From Sipunculus nudus (taxonomy: Eukaryota > Annelida > Sipuncula > Golfingiida > Sipunculidae), in assembly GCA_026874595.1 (NCBI GenBank), contig CM049320.1:14199488-14263487 (forward strand): a stretch of 64,000 bases of DNA. Reading direction: 5' to 3'. The first letter of the stretch is position 1. Each line of letters starts with the position of its first letter. Below the pieces are notes generated by a model. That model was given only the letters and a program-made list of their open reading frames with translations, had not been told where the DNA came from and did no database searches. The position numbers were made by a program, and so were the translations under genes. Shown in pieces: positions 38,268 to 52,504 of this stretch.

Positions 38268-41200
38268 TTTATTCAATTAGATTTTACAGTTCGACACATT
38301 TACATATAATGAAAACAAAACTGATAGAATGATTATCTGCAAACTGCATCAAGATGTGATTTATACACATGTAGGTGATCTCGTATCATACTCTACAATT
38401 TAAGATCCTGTCCGTTAAACTTCAATTATCAAACCTGGTGATTAATAACAATTTACAAAACCACACTGCTCCATGTGATCTTAACGTTCACCTGCGTCTG
38501 GTTTTAAAACGTTACCTGCATATTGTGAATTAATTCACCATTGAATCTCAATACACCCTGGCCATATGGTATAAACCATGATACATTGTATGTTCAAGAT
38601 TTTAGAAGCGTCAAACAGCTGCACCAGTACACTTCCTAAAAGATAATGCAAAAATAACAAATTAAGGTAGCTTCACCATTCATGTAAATTTGTTCTCTGT
38701 TCATAAAATCATTAAGGAGGATTTTTTCAACTATTTCCTTGATATTGTCAAGCATAGCAAATTTGGGCTTTTCAAACAATACTGAAACTTGAGTGTGTAT
38801 TGATACATATATATACTAGTATATTGTTGACGTGTGTATAGTGAAACACGGATGAGTCATACCTGCTCTACATCATGGTATTTAATATATAGAGATGGAG
38901 TCTTAAAAATTACCAGCAGTACCATAATTACTGCATGTTGGGCAAGTTTAGCTGTCTCATGAACACTGCAGATGGACCTTTGAAATGTTGGCCATGTTTT
39001 CCTACAATTCACCCAATGAAATGAAATATGTTTCTGTGGTTACATGGAAAGGCAAGCATACCATTCTAGGTTTCGAGCAAGATTCACACATATGAATATA
39101 AACATATCTGTCACTACACAACTAAGCAGTCTGCTGTAGTGAAAGTGCAATTTTAATTCTGTTACCTTGCATGAGCTGCACTTTTTTTTGTCTGTTATCA
39201 GAAGAAAATGTTACCAATGATGCTCCCATATTGAAGAGACAGCTAATCTGGTGTCCACCACACACAACACCATGCAACCACACCCCATTCACCCCCAGAG
39301 GGCCTCTCATAAACTCATCAGGACTCCTCTAGTGGGGAATGTTAAAACTTTTCCAATTTATTGGCAATCCCTACAACAGTTATTTGACCTATAAGGCCAA
39401 TAATAAATGTTGTGAATGCCTCAAAGATTTGACTTTTCACATCAGACTAATTAATAATATATAAGCAGAAGTAGAGAGAAAATGTATCTATCAAAAAAGC
39501 AGACTAAGAAAACATTAGTTATTCATAAATAGGTTACTTTCACACCAGAACCTATATTTTGTTTCTATTTAAATGAGCTCCATAAGGTAATGACTATGTT
39601 GCTTAGAACCATGATGAAAATAATGCGCTTGGTAAATTTGCTATAAGGCAATTAATAAAAATAAACCAATACACAGCAATGAAACTATCATATTCTAATA
39701 CTTGTTCTAACTTATATAAACATACATCTTCAATTAAAATTCAAATTTAATGATTACTTGACAAAGATAATAAATACATTTGTACAATGATACCTGTATG
39801 ACCTGCTAATGATGATATAAATGCTTAATATGGTCTATGACTGACATACCAACTGACCCTACTGTCATGCTGCCTGGCCCCTCCCCTAGTTTCAGTTGCT
39901 AGGTAACATACTTGTGAATGAAAGAGCTGGCTGCACAAGGACGACATACATACCTTGAAATATCAGTCATTTTTACTCACTATTCCTAAATTAAGGCCTA
40001 GGTACTTGGTCAATCTGATACAGTTTTGGATCTTTTAAAATTACTAATATTTGGTAAATACCACAAACTCCACCATGGGGTGCTCTAGTGGGCTGCACCA
40101 GACAAAAGAGCCCTCTGGTGGCAGCTGCATGAATCTGCAGAGATGTGTCATTGCAAAGACAAACAGTGATTTCTGACTGGACACTGGGAGTGCCAATAAA
40201 ACTATTCTTTCATTTTATTTCCAGACTTTTGGTTATTACATTTCAGGAAACCAGTACAGGGTGCTAGTGTTTTATAAGTGAAAATACTGTTAAATGTTCA
40301 ATAAAAGACAATTCAACATTTTAAAGCAGTAAAACCACTCAAATTATATGTTATAACAGCCCAATAATATCCATATACTGTGAAAGGAAATCTGCCAAGC
40401 ACAGACAGCATATTGGTTATCAATGTTTATCTGGTAATCCTGGAATTCTGAACTTTCACCATGCCCTGTGTATAAGTGTGTGACTGTTTGTGAACACTGA
40501 TGATACATGTCAAAGTGCACACTTAATGACTTGCAAATCCCATGCATTATAAAACTGACAGTATGATAACCAATGACATGTTTTTCTTTTATCTGGAGGT
40601 AAAGATACAATTAAACAATAATTAATCATTACAATCATGGTGTAATATCAAATAGCCTTCAAAGAATATATCAATCTAGATGGGGATATTTTATAAAATA
40701 TCCAAACTATGAAATCATGCACATGTCATTGACCCAATGTACTGCTTTCCCTATCCACCCATTTAAACATTCATGAGTCTTATTAACTAATAGAAGTATG
40801 GACAGCAGAACCAATACTTATTATTCTCTAGTCCCAAAGTCTTCCATAAGTGATTCTATAACAGAATTTATATCAATTCATTTAGTTTCCATGACTTATT
40901 GCAGGTGTCAACACCCGCAAGTAAACTCATCTTGTCAATACCATGAACAGGTTTTTGAAAATAAATTATTTATTTTTGTGCTGAAGCAGCAGATTTGCTG
41001 TATAATTTTGGCCATAAAGCAATTTGACAAACACAACATGAATTACAGATTTGTTTCCATCTCATTGTTACCTGGGAGAACTTGCGAGTACAAAAAAAAC
41101 CAGGAATCGGTCTATTGTGTTATATGTACATGACAGCTTTCTGGGTCCACTATACATGTATATGTATAATATATGTTTAATGCCTGTTTTATGCAAGATG

Positions 41201-42430
41201 CATATTATTTCCAGGCAATGGATGACAGGTTCAATGCCTAGAAACATAATTCTGTAACATACTTTTCACAACATTTTATTGTTTCTTTTACATGAGGTAT
41301 GGTACACAAAACATGATATAATTATTCCAAACCCATTTAGCACCAATGTGGTGTACTGGGTGTGTTTGTGTGTGCAATATTCCACAGAAGAATTTACAAC
41401 AAAAATAGTAATAAATACATGTATCTGAATGACAAATAAGATTGCAGACCAGAAAATGCACAAATTCAAAAAAAGGAGACTCAAACTCAAAAACATTGGT
41501 AATGAAAATAGTAATGTTAACAAAATGTAATGTAAGCAGTAATACACTGACAACAAATTAGTATGGTAAGCTTTACTTGATAGCAAATTATCCATGTTTG
41601 GTGCCCCATGGACCAGCAAGAAAAATTTAAATGAGAAAGCTAAGTTCAATAACAAAGTTCGCTTTTCATGAATCTTGGAAGCAATAATTAGGTAAGTCAC
41701 CTGTCATTTCAGTTACGGGTGCTCTAGCACTCAAACTGTAATGCAATTGTTTCATCATTGGATAACTAGGACTTACCTGGGTGGTTAACTAAGACTAAAG
41801 AGCCGTGTTATGAAAACTAAATAAGTTGGACAACCAGTGCAAAATAAGACATGTGCCATTATAGCCCGTTTTCTTTTACAGCACAATTTAAACTATTCAA
41901 TTTAAGCTGCAAATGTAAGTATTAAAGCCAGTGCAGCATATAAGAACATTTTTAATGTTTTGATTTATTTATGTAGTTGGACATACCATGTTTCAATCTG
42001 CCAATGTTGGGTCTTATTCTGTCCTGCCTGGCTATCCTGCATGATTAGAGATCTTCTTGCGGTTGCGTACCAACTATAATATGTATATGTGTACAGTTTC
42101 AATGTCCATCCAGAAAAATTCAGTCGGTACATTAACAATACACTACGCCATAAACCAAGTTAAGAACTTTAACCACACACCTCTCAGCATTACACATGAA
42201 GAAGATTCAACTTGTAAGGACTCCTAAGCAGTAACAATATTTTGGCTAATTTTACATTTTGACAGATTAAGAGTACCGATATGTACATTTTTTCTTACTT
42301 ACTGGGAATGTACAACAATAAAATATAATCTGAAAGCAACAGCTTTTCTGCGGGGTAAAGGATCTTCTTTCAAGCAGAAACATGGATCATTATGTGTTCA
42401 ATGTTTTGACCTAGTGTACCAAATCTTATA

Positions 42431-42485
<55 letters not shown>

Positions 42486-44501
42486 GAGAGAGTGAGAGAG
42501 AGAGAGAACTGGGAAGCTGATACGAGCCAACAGTTTGGTCAAACCTCTCATAATATAAAAAATCTCATAAATCATCATAATAATGAAATTTAGGCTAAGG
42601 GGATATCTTATTTTCATACACTGGTGGTATACCCGTAATTTTTACATGCCACCTGTTACATCTGGGTTTTAGTATGTATCCAAAGTTAATGCCAGCCCCA
42701 AGATGTTTCAAAATCTGGAAGCAGTAAATCTGTCAGGGTCCAATAAGGAAGAAAGGATAAGACTAGGAAGACACAAAGAAGAGTGTTCAGGTGATAATCT
42801 AGCTACAGAGGGAGTTTGGAGGCAAAGGGAGGTGTATCAGCAGAGTTTATAGTGGAATAACACTTTTTTTTACCATGCCCAAATCCCAAAATTATAGTAA
42901 GACTCATTGGCTAATCATGAAGGTAATGTAACTGCTTAATATTCAGTGACATCATTTATTTTGCAAGACACAAAAACATCAAACACTGTGTAACATATAT
43001 TATCTTCTCTCAGTAAAACTGCCCACTGATTACTGTGCAACCAGCAAGAGTAAAATTGGTCATTAACCTTTTTTCGGGCAAACTATTTAACATAACACAG
43101 ACAGACACAGGACACACAAGCTTCAGTTACATCTGCAGTCAACTGAATATAAAACTGAAGTATTGTCAACAACAGAACTGGCAACAGCAAAACTTGAAAA
43201 AGTAACATTAAAAACATTTATTTGTATGAGCTATTTTTTGTGTGTGTGCTTTTACAGAAAAATTGTAATATTCTGGGTTAAGCTCTCTGTCTCTAGTCAT
43301 TAGAAGTATGTTACTAGTACGAATAATAGGCCTTGTTTTGCCTTGTGTAAAATAATGCATTGCACAAACTTGGTGATTGCAAGTTCAACTCTAGTGAACC
43401 ATGGTTAACAGGTTTTACCCAACACCCTGGTAAAACCCAGGCTGGGTAACCCAGTTATTGCCCAATATTCCTATGTTTTACCCCTTATTTTTATTGACTG
43501 GAGTGATGTGCTCAGCACAGACAGACATGAGTTAATGTGAGAGCAGTAAATGGCTTCTTTAAGACAGGGGTGATATGGTCAGAGCCACTTAGCTTGCTAT
43601 AAATATTTAAAAATGTGTGTACAATTTTTTGCTGACCATTAGAATGAATCTAAGCTTGGGCCCAGCTTGATAAGTAAATTAACATGGGGAAAAAGCTTGG
43701 GTAATGTGTTGTTAAAGACCATGGAAATAATACCCATTAGGTTGGGTAAAATAGGTTTTACTTGGGTCTCATGTGAACCCTTTAATGAACACACACTAGT
43801 ACCTCTAGTGGGAATATTTTCTGAAAAACTAAGTTTTGCCGACTTCCTCTCCATTATCTGTATGGCAACAGTATTTCTATGACTATCGTCACTTGACTGT
43901 AGAACCAGCTACCATTAAAATTTACAAACTGATTACTAGCCTATGTTTAGGAAATACATTTTTGCTTAAAACAATTATTTGTTTGACAACAAAATAATGT
44001 GAAAAATGAAAAAAAAAAAAAAAAGATATTACCAATATCACTGATAAGTACAACAATGAATTTGTAATGTTACAGCAATTCAGTGGCTGACTTATTTCAG
44101 TCAAATGATCAGTTCTGTGTGGTGCAACCAGTTACAAACTGCATCTACCTCCCTGTATCAAATCCTGTCACTCACGATGATAATCAGTAAGTTTCCAGCC
44201 ATGAAACACACAAAAGTGGAACCTCAAAATTATGGACACTGAAAAAATTAGGGTTGATGCCCGTAATAGAGATATGGCAACATTAAGGAGGTTACAAACC
44301 TCCGAACATATCTGTCACATGACCGTCTGAAGCATCCATACTAAAGAGGTGCTTTTGTGAATTAAGTGTCCATATGGGGGAGCTGTCCCTGTACCTGTAC
44401 ATGTATTGTGAATATAGGACTTTTAATCAACTGCCCGTCCTAACACACAGTAGTTGTTTATATCATGAATGCAGCACCTAGGCCTTAATATGATTGTTCA
44501 G
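38268..44501 (-). other. RER1 3' UTR and downstream flank (end undefined)
   Basis: More than 6 kb of AT-rich DNA without a recognisable gene. Several TTTATT motifs (AATAAA on the minus strand) could end the RER1 transcript, for example 43217-43222, 41275-41280 and 38268-38273. The stretch holds fewer obvious repeats than the rest of the window apart from the microsatellite at 42434-42508. A 144-codon minus-strand open frame at 41266-41700 is low-complexity and resembles nothing recognised. Confidence 0.35.
42434..42508. repeat. (AT)n plus (GA)n compound microsatellite
   Basis: About 48 bp of AT dinucleotides followed by a GA-rich tract, in the RER1 3' flank. Confidence 0.95.
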
Positions 44502-44591
44502 TTATGATGGAACCACTTTACCGGAGTCATCCTTTCCTTTGTATACGGTTTTCCCATGGGAGAACGGCAAATATCTGTACTTGATCATATG
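44502..44591 (-). CDS. rer1: RER1 coding exon 6 (terminal)
   Basis: It encodes residues 167-195 ([20 protein letters not shown], ending VVPS) and then TAA. The basic C-terminal tail is conserved and cytosolic. Confidence 0.96.
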   Translation of the reverse strand, partial: HMIKYRYLPFSHGKTVYKGKDDSGKVVPS

Positions 44592-47500
44592 CTGAAAAAG
44601 AAAAAAAAATATACATTCAGATTTCAAGTATATTCTTACAATTAACAGTTCAAGAAGCTGCTTAGTAATCTTGGCCAACTGATAATGTTTGATTTAAGAT
44701 TATGTAACATGCATTGGGTACAGAATTTGAGTATGATAAAAAAGATGACAAATTCATATATACCGTACTGAATGTAAAGATGCAGACCTGATACATTGAA
44801 AAACTTAACCACAAACAACGATTAAGTAATGATTAATACAACAAGAGCATTGCAAAAATGTGCATAATACGCCCGTCATGTATCTGGAAACCCCTGACCT
44901 CATTAAATATGCATTAACTTTGATGAGAAGGTAATTCAGGTGAGAAACTCTATCTGTAAATATGAAGTTTTCAACACAGTTCCAAACCAAGGAGGGTCTT
45001 GAAAAAGTACTTTTTATACTGGTTAATTTTTAACCACAAAAATATGTTCTTTTCTATATTTGCAGAGCACTGAATACATTTTGGATGCCAACCTAAAGTA
45101 TGGCAGTATATATTGTTTGTTCTTTGGTTGTCAAACTGACATTATGATGGGGTATTTCATCAACATACTGACCTTTATTTGTCTCTTCATTGTGATGGTG
45201 AAGAGAATTATGAAATACATCACAAGAATAGGCCAGAACACAGGAACGTTCAAGGCGTCAAAAAATGTACACACCATGCCTATCACCACTGCCTTTAGAG
45301 CACTGTACCTGAAAACACAGAAATGAGGAACTTAACAGACTGGCCTTACCGGTATGTTTCAGTCACTATGGAATGTTATTTACAGATTTTCCATCTTCAT
45401 AAAAGATTTCTTCCAGAGATGTAAAAATGACAAAGCAGGGATTTTATTTCATATTGGAAAAAGCTGAAACAGCTGTTCATTTATAAAAAATTGATATAAT
45501 TAACCATAATTGTTGGCTGGTCTGCAGTAAGTCTGCTAAAGGAAGGAGAGACTTACTTAAAGTAAGATGGAGAAATCCTTCACTAAATCAAATAATTTAA
45601 TCACTCCAGGTGTTGTAAATTAACTTAATGCATAGACATAGATTTCAGACTCAGTTTAACGCCAAATTTATCTTGGAAGGTCAACATGTAACCTAGCAAA
45701 TTGGGGGGGGGGGGGGGTACGCTCCCGAGGCAGCGGAAATCTTGCGCTTCAAAAGAAGCAACTGATTTTTACGCTGCCAGTTTTGACCGTTTATGATATA
45801 TTTAGACACCATATGGCAGTTCGTTGTTCGCTGAAAAAAAAATGTGCATATGATGTGACAAGCAGCCAACCGGATGCCAATAAACAAACACTCGACAGGC
45901 ATCCTGGCTCCGACCATAGCTGCACTTCAAGCGCCGCTTGATGAGAGTTAACGGTCAAATTCTAATTGCTCCCTCTGTATTCTCGCATCAATGACCGTGT
46001 TAGTGTAGCCATGTATCTGTTGTCTGTAGAACTGAAACCAGCCAGTGAGGTGTGCATGCAGCCTTTGTTTTTACGTTTAGTTTGAATAAAAACTCCCCTG
46101 CCGGGCATCCTATGTGCCCAAGGCCCTAAGCAAACCATGTCTGGGGCAATTCTCTTTGAGCCTGTGGCCTGTTCAGACGGTTACCGGGGCAATGAGCTGT
46201 CACTCAAAACGCAATGAACATGACTGGCTCCATGTATTCCTTGCTTGGCTGTGTCGTCCAGCACAAGGTCTCATCTGATTAGACATGAATACAGTGCTCC
46301 CCTCTGGTGAAGCAATTCAGGATACAAGATCATAAAAAACAGCGCTTACGATATAGGGAGTAGGCCTATAGTTAAAGCGCTGTGTAAAGAACGTGGGGGG
46401 GGGGGGGGGTGGAGTTAATCAATGTCAATTCACACTTAACAAATTCATATATGTATATCAAACAAATTTGCAAAGCCAGAATGAGATAATGAATGTTTCA
46501 CATGGTATTATCAATATTATCTTTATTTTGGACTTTTTTGGCCTTACATTCATCAAATATCAGTATAATTATTCCCTCTAAGATTCTATAAAATTTTAAC
46601 TCCCAGGCCCTGAGTATACTAGGAATATTTTACCTGAACTTACCAAAATTTAAATTCAGGTAATCGCCTCATGAAAGGCCTAAATTCTTCGTTTGCTTTT
46701 GTCGGTAAAGAAGGTCCATCCTCTGAAAAAAATAACCAAGATAAAAGAACTCTGCTGTTTGTTTAATATACAGTCTACTGACTGTATATATACATCTGCA
46801 TGAGAAGAATGTTAACATGTTATACTGAGATATATTTTAACATCATTACATCACCTCAGAAAATAAAAACAAACAAAACAAAAAATTAAGTGACAGAACA
46901 CTGGTAACAAGTGACCCATGGGTCATGTCGCTCAGCTGACAGGGAAGAGATTCGCTAAAGGATATTTTATCATCAGAATGGTAGTATATACCCATTCAAC
47001 TGAAGCATCAAACAGATTAACCAACAGGCCAAGATTTAGTCTTTATTTATATATCTCAAAAATAGAGAAAAAATGTGTAAACGTTAAAAACTAGAATACG
47101 GGTAGCCGACAAGTGACCACGTGTATCCGCTAAAATCAGAGTGGAACGGTTGAAGTGAGGCATGGATTGAGTGGCAAGGGGAAATAGTGAGGTATGTTGC
47201 ATATTAGCATGGATGTCTGCAGCGTAAATGTGTATGTAGGTTGTGCCACCTACCACAAATCCAGAAAGCTGTCCAAGTTGTATACATATGCAAAATTTTA
47301 GGCAGAAAAGTCAAACCACTACATGTATATGAGTGATTTTAGCCAACGGTAGACAAACAGACAGACGCTGTGCAAAAATGGTTGCAGGTGGCCCCTCCAG
47401 TTTTGTGTATGATAAAGACCTATGGGAGATCTATACACATGCAAAATTTTGGCCCAATCGTTCAAACGGTTCCCGAGATATGAGCTCGGATGTCTGCAGC

Positions 47501-50500
47501 GTAAACTAGAAAGTAGGTGGCGCCACCTGTCATAAAATCAAGAAAGCTATCCAGGATGTATAAAACTGCAAAATTTTAGGCAGATATGTCAAACCACTGC
47601 CGAGATATGAGTGACATCCCACGGCAGAAAACAGACAGACGCTGTGCAAAAACAGTTTTGCATATGATAAACAGCTATGTGATATCTATACACATGCAAA
47701 ATTTTGGCCCAATTGGTCAAACGGTTCCTGAGATATGAGCTTGGATGTGATCAGCTTGAACGTGAATGTAGGTGGTGCCATCTGTCATAAAATCAAAAAG
47801 CTATCCTGGATGTATATGCATGCCGAATTTCAGGTGAATTAGTCAATTCACTGCAGAGATATGAGTGATTTTAACCCAAGGCAGATGAACAGATGGACAC
47901 TGTGCAAACATGGTTACAGGAGGGGCCACCATTTTTGTGTATGTTATAAAGCAATCCAAGGGCTACATTTGTATAAATTTTATTTCCTGATTGGTCAATC
48001 GGTTCCCGAGATATGAGGGTTTATGTGTGGAAACAGACGCACAAATGGACGCTGGATAGAGGGGAAAGGTCAGAGGTCAACACAAATTGGTTAGGCACTA
48101 GTTCACATGTGACTAGATAATTGGTGTAAGTTTTGGAAAAATCGGTCCATTTTTCTCAGAGGAGCTCTCTGGAAACAAACGTGGCAGCTGTGGAGGAACT
48201 CAGTCAAAAACATAGTATCTGCAAAACTTCGTTTTGGAGGATACAAAAATACAGGTGGCTCCACCAATCTGCAGAAACTAATAAAAACACTTAATTGTCA
48301 ATATCCATGCAAAGAATCATGGTGATCTCCACATGAGTTGTTCAGATACTTCAGCTTTTGTATCAAATTGTCCATTATTCTGAGGGATACTTCAGAGTCC
48401 TATAGCTTGAAGGATATGGGTAACAGAGACCTAATTTCAAGTTTCCACAGGCCCTCTTCATGGGCCTCCTTGCATGACAAGAATGAAGTTTCTAGGTCCA
48501 GTTGTTGCAATTTGTACCCTGTTGACAGATAACCACATCTTTAAAGGTCTCAAAAAAAGAGAAAAAAAAATCGTAAAAATTTGAAAAAAATAGAGGTGGC
48601 GCACCCAGTCTGCAGAAACTGATGGAACAGCTCATGATCAATATGTATGCCGAAAATCATGCCCATCAGTGTTGTAGTTATTGAGATATTGAAGATTTTG
48701 TATGAAATTTTTGACTACTCTGGGGGGTACTTTGGGGCCCCATAGCTCGAAGGATATGGGTAACAGAGACCTAATTTCTGGCTTCCATGGAGACTTTTCA
48801 TAGGTCTCTCAGTGTATCGAGAATGAAGATTCTAGGTCCAGTCGTTACGATTTGTGCCACGCTAACAGATGACAGCATCCTTAAAGGTCTCAAAAATAGA
48901 GGAAAAAATCATAAAAAAAACCCGAACAAATACAGGTTGTGCCACCAGTCTGCAAGAACTGATGAAACACCCCTTGATCAATATGTATGCTAAAAATCAT
49001 GACCATCAGTGATGTAGTTATTGAGATATTGAAGTTTTTGTATGAATTTTTTTACTACTCTGGGGGGTACTTTGGGGCCCCATATCTCGATGGATATGGG
49101 TAACAGAGACCTTATTTCTGGTTTCCATGGAGACTTTCCATAGGTCTCTCAGTGTGTCAAGAATGAAGATTCTAGGTGCAGTCGTTACGATTTATGCTAC
49201 GTTAACAGATGACAGCATCCTTAAAGGTCTTAAAAATAGAGGAAGAAATCGTAAAAAATCAAACAATATAGATGGCGCCACCAGTCTGCAGGAACTGATG
49301 GAACATCTCATGATCAATATGTATGCCGAAAATCATGACCATCAGTGATGTGGTTATTGAGATATTGAAGTTTTTGTATGAAATTTTTGACTACTCTGGG
49401 GGGGTACTTTAGGGCCTCATAGCTCGAAGGATATGGGTAACAGAGACCCCTATTTCTGGTTTCCAAGGAGATTTTTCATGGACCTTTCAGTGTGTCAAGA
49501 ATTAAGATTCTAGGTCCAGTCTTTACAATTTTGCCTTGTTAACAGATGTTCACATTTTTAAAGGTCTCAAAAATAGAGAAAAAAATTCATAAAAAATCCA
49601 ACCATACAGGTGGCGCCACCAGTCTGCAGGAAGTGATGACACATCTCATGATCAATAGTTTGCCACAAATCATGACCATCAGTCAAGAAGTTAATGAGAT
49701 ATTGAAGTTTTTGTATGAAATTTTTTACTTTTCTTGGGGGTACTTTGGGGCCCCATAGCTCAAAGAATATGGGTAACAGAGACCTAATTTCTGGTTTCCA
49801 TGGAGACTTTTCATAGGTCTCTCAGTGTGTCAAGAATGAAGATTCTAGGTCTAGTCGTTACGATTTGTGCCACGTTAACAGATGACAGCATCCTTAAAGG
49901 TCTCAAAAATAGAGGAAAAAATCGTGAAAAATCGAACAATACAGGTGGCGCCACCAGTCTGCAGGAACTGATGGAACATCTCATAATCAATATGTATGCC
50001 AAAAATCATGACCATCAGTGATGTAGTTATTGAGATATTGAAGATTTTGTATGAAATTTTTTACTACTCTGGGGGGTTCTTTGGGGCCCCATAGCTCGAA
50101 GGATATGGTTAACAGAGACCTAATTTCTTGTTTCGAAGGATATTTTTCATGGACCTCTCAGTGTGTCAAGAATTAAGATTCTAGGTCCAGTCTTTATGAT
50201 TTGTGCTTTGTTAACAGATGTTCACATTTTGTAAGGTCTCAAAAATTGAGAAAAAAATTAGTAAAAAATTGAACGATACAGGTGGCGCCACCAGTCTGCA
50301 GGAAGTGATGGAACATCTCATGATCAATATGTATGCCAAAAATCATGACCATCAGTCAAGTATTTAATGAGATATTGAAGTTTTTGCATGAAATTTTTTA
50401 CTTTTCTGGGGGGTACTTTGGGGCCCCATAGCTGGAAGGATATGGGTAACAGAGACCTAATTTCTGGTTTCCATGGAGACTTTTCATAGGTCTCTCAGTT

Positions 50501-51048
50501 TGTCGATAATGAAGATTCTAGGTCCAGTCGTTACGATTTGTGCCTTGTTAACAGATGTTCACATTTTTAAACATAACAAAAATAGAGAAAAAAATTCGTA
50601 AAAAATCGAAAAATACAGGTGGCGCCACCAGTCCTCAGGAACTGATGGAACATCTCATGATCATTATGTATGCCAAATATTATGACCAGGAGTCAAGTAG
50701 TTAATGAGATATTGAAGTTTTTGTATGAAATTTTTGACTTTTCTGGGGGGTACTTTGGGTCCCTATAGCTCGAAGGATATGGGTAACAGAGACCTAATTT
50801 CTGGTTTCCAAGGAGATTTTTCATTGACCTCTCAGAATGTAAAGTTACAAGATTCTAAGTCCAGCGGTTACGATTTGTGCCAGGTTAATGGACAGACGGA
50901 CAGACGGACGGACAGACAGACGGACAGAAGGACGACGGACAAAGAGTGATCGCTATAGCTCAGCTTGACTGAAAGTCAGCTGAGCTAAAAACCAAAAGCA
51001 ACTCTAAAAAAACTTTTTTATGTTAAGCAAATAAAACAAAAACATTAT

Positions 51049-51101
<53 letters not shown>

Positions 51102-52484
51102 TCATACATTTGACATTTATTCCTAATGTCTACAGACCAGACCCTCATGGCAATTTATGTATTTCTAAATCAAATTAGCAAGGCCTGTGCATTTTGCAAA
51201 AAAACATAATCCTGTATTCTCAGAGACAGTTGAAAAATTCTGAAAGAGATTGGTACAACTTACCCAGATCATCCACTATAGCTGGATCTATTTTTGGTGT
51301 GAGGAAGGCTATGAACAAGTTGAGCAGGTAAATACCCAAAGCATATGTCACAATATACCAGCCCTGAAATACATAAAGATTAACATCAGTTATAGAGACA
51401 TATTAAAAATTAAGGGCTCAAACATGACTTCCTCACATCTTTCCGATATTTAAAAAAAGTTAGTAATTTCTTTAAGCTTTAAAAAGGTAGTCAAGGTATT
51501 TTTTATTTGTTTATAGGTAATTAAAAATGCAATCCCTGTTAAATTAAGTGTGTAACACAATCCTGAATTAGAATTTACAAAGAATATGTAAAACCTATTA
51601 GATGTAATATTTACAATGTTATAAAAAAGTGTAGACCTACTTAAGCATATATTCCTCTTGCTTGATCAAGAAATTCATTAAAGGATGTTCAGGAATGGGT
51701 AAAACTGGCATTTTCTGATAGAATTGTCAGAACTTCCCCATATGTACAACCCACTTCAAACAGGTTTCTTATAATATTGAATCAACATTTATAGCAGGAC
51801 CAATAAAAAATCATTATCCAAAAAATATCTTAATTAAAAATGTGAAAAAATAGACCCTGAACAATAGAATACTTACCTGTAGAATGTAAACCCTAATACA
51901 GTAAAGTGTGATGAGCGTAACCCAGGCAACCCAGCGCCCAGTAACATACGGTGTAGCTTTATCTAAACTAAGCTGATGTAGCTGTAACAGAAAACAAAAT
52001 GTTATAAGAAACAGGTCACTTCATACTAGGATAAATGCTAAGCTTATATCTTATTGTAGCCTATAATGATCTGGATTATACACTTAGGGGGTCATTTACA
52101 AATGGATACAATGATTATCCAATCAGAATCATCAGATGCCTTGTAACTTGTTTTTGACAAACAGCAATTTATGTTGCACTTATTATTTGACACTGAGAGA
52201 TCACTTTTAAATACCTGACGCCCCTTTACATTGTAAGTTTGAATGATAAAATATCAATGTATCAAAACACAGATGCCTATTAATAGTTATATGATATCTG
52301 GCTATGTATTGCAATCTATCCATGACCTTTGCTGTTACATGCTCAACATTGTGCCATGATTGTGGTGCAGAGTATTTGTTTTAAAAACATATTTGTAGTA
52401 GCTTACCTCTCCTATCCTACGGAACAATTTCAAAAAGAAGTTGGGCTGTGAAGGAACTGAATCCCCCTCTGAAGAGCTAGCCAT
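44502..52484 (-). CDS. rer1: RER1 protein (retention in endoplasmic reticulum 1), complete gene, 6 coding exons
   Basis: The product is a four-pass membrane protein of the cis-Golgi that retrieves ER-resident membrane proteins and unassembled subunits through COPI vesicles. Coding exons in order: 52484-52407, 51981-51877, 51363-51264, 46722-46644, 45308-45173, 44591-44502. They total 588 nt (195 aa plus stop) against about 196 aa in vertebrates, and all junctions have GT/AG ends and matching phase. Diagnostic stretches are [85 protein letters not shown] and the tail KGKDDSGK. Predicted membrane segments lie near residues 40-60, 62-82, 124-141 and 143-160. The gene is convergent with enolase. 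Only the N-terminal 26 residues diverge from the family, as expected. Confidence 0.97.
45173..45308 (-). CDS. rer1: RER1 coding exon 5
   Basis: It encodes residues 121-166 with membrane segments 3 and 4 ([20 protein letters not shown]). The donor is GTCAGT. Confidence 0.96.
45309..46643 (-). other. rer1: RER1 intron 4, with a CpG-richer stretch
   Basis: It contains G-runs at 45703-45717 and 46395-46409. The stretch about 45720-46300 between them has noticeably more G+C and CpG than the rest of the intron. No exon could be identified in it. Confidence 0.5.
46644..46722 (-). CDS. rer1: RER1 coding exon 4
   Basis: It encodes residues 95-120, the cytosolic loop [20 protein letters not shown] that is characteristic of RER1. 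It is separated from exon 3 by a 4.5-kb intron holding a single 4.1-kb repeat element. Confidence 0.96.
46906..50991 (+). mobile_element. 4.1-kb AGCTCAGCTGA-end element in RER1 intron 3
   Basis: The left end ACAAGTGACCCATGGGTCAT with GCTCAGCTG leads into about 280-bp units to about 48240. The inverted hairpin segment (GCAAAACTTCGTTTTGGAGG) follows, then about 340-bp units (ACGATTTGTGCC at about 48848 and variants at about 340-bp steps to 50870). A GACGGACAGACGG tract and the right-end hairpin CAGCTGAGCTAAAAA close it. It is an uninterrupted, inverted relative of 28227-34897 and almost fills the intron between RER1 exons 3 and 4. No coding frame was recognised. Confidence 0.88.
51052..51099. 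repeat. (AT)n microsatellite
   Basis: About 48 bp of AT dinucleotides, 60 bp beyond the right end of the 4.1-kb element. Confidence 0.95.
51264..51363 (-). CDS. rer1: RER1 coding exon 3
   Basis: It encodes residues 62-94 ([20 protein letters not shown], then [11 protein letters not shown]) and ends in phase 1 at a GTAAGT donor. Confidence 0.96.
51877..51981 (-). CDS. rer1: RER1 coding exon 2
   Basis: It encodes residues 27-61 ([17 protein letters not shown], then the first membrane segment to IRVYILQ). The donor is GTAAGT. Confidence 0.95.
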
Positions 52485-52493
52485 TCTCAAACT
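52407..52493 (-). CDS. rer1: RER1 coding exon 1 (start-codon exon)
   Basis: On the minus strand a GTTACAG acceptor precedes 52493. Nine nt of 5' UTR lead to the ATG at 52484, which encodes residues 1-26 ([17 protein letters not shown] at the start) in phase 0. An upstream non-coding exon is implied. Its position is unknown; it may lie beyond the minisatellite at 52.5-53.2 kb. Confidence 0.88.
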
Positions 52494-52504
52494 CTGTAAC
52501 ACAA

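Noticed and set aside
41266-41700. 144-codon minus-strand open frame, the longest in the window
   Set aside because: Hydrophobic low-complexity translation of AT-rich DNA in the RER1 3' flank. No recognisable domain or splice context.
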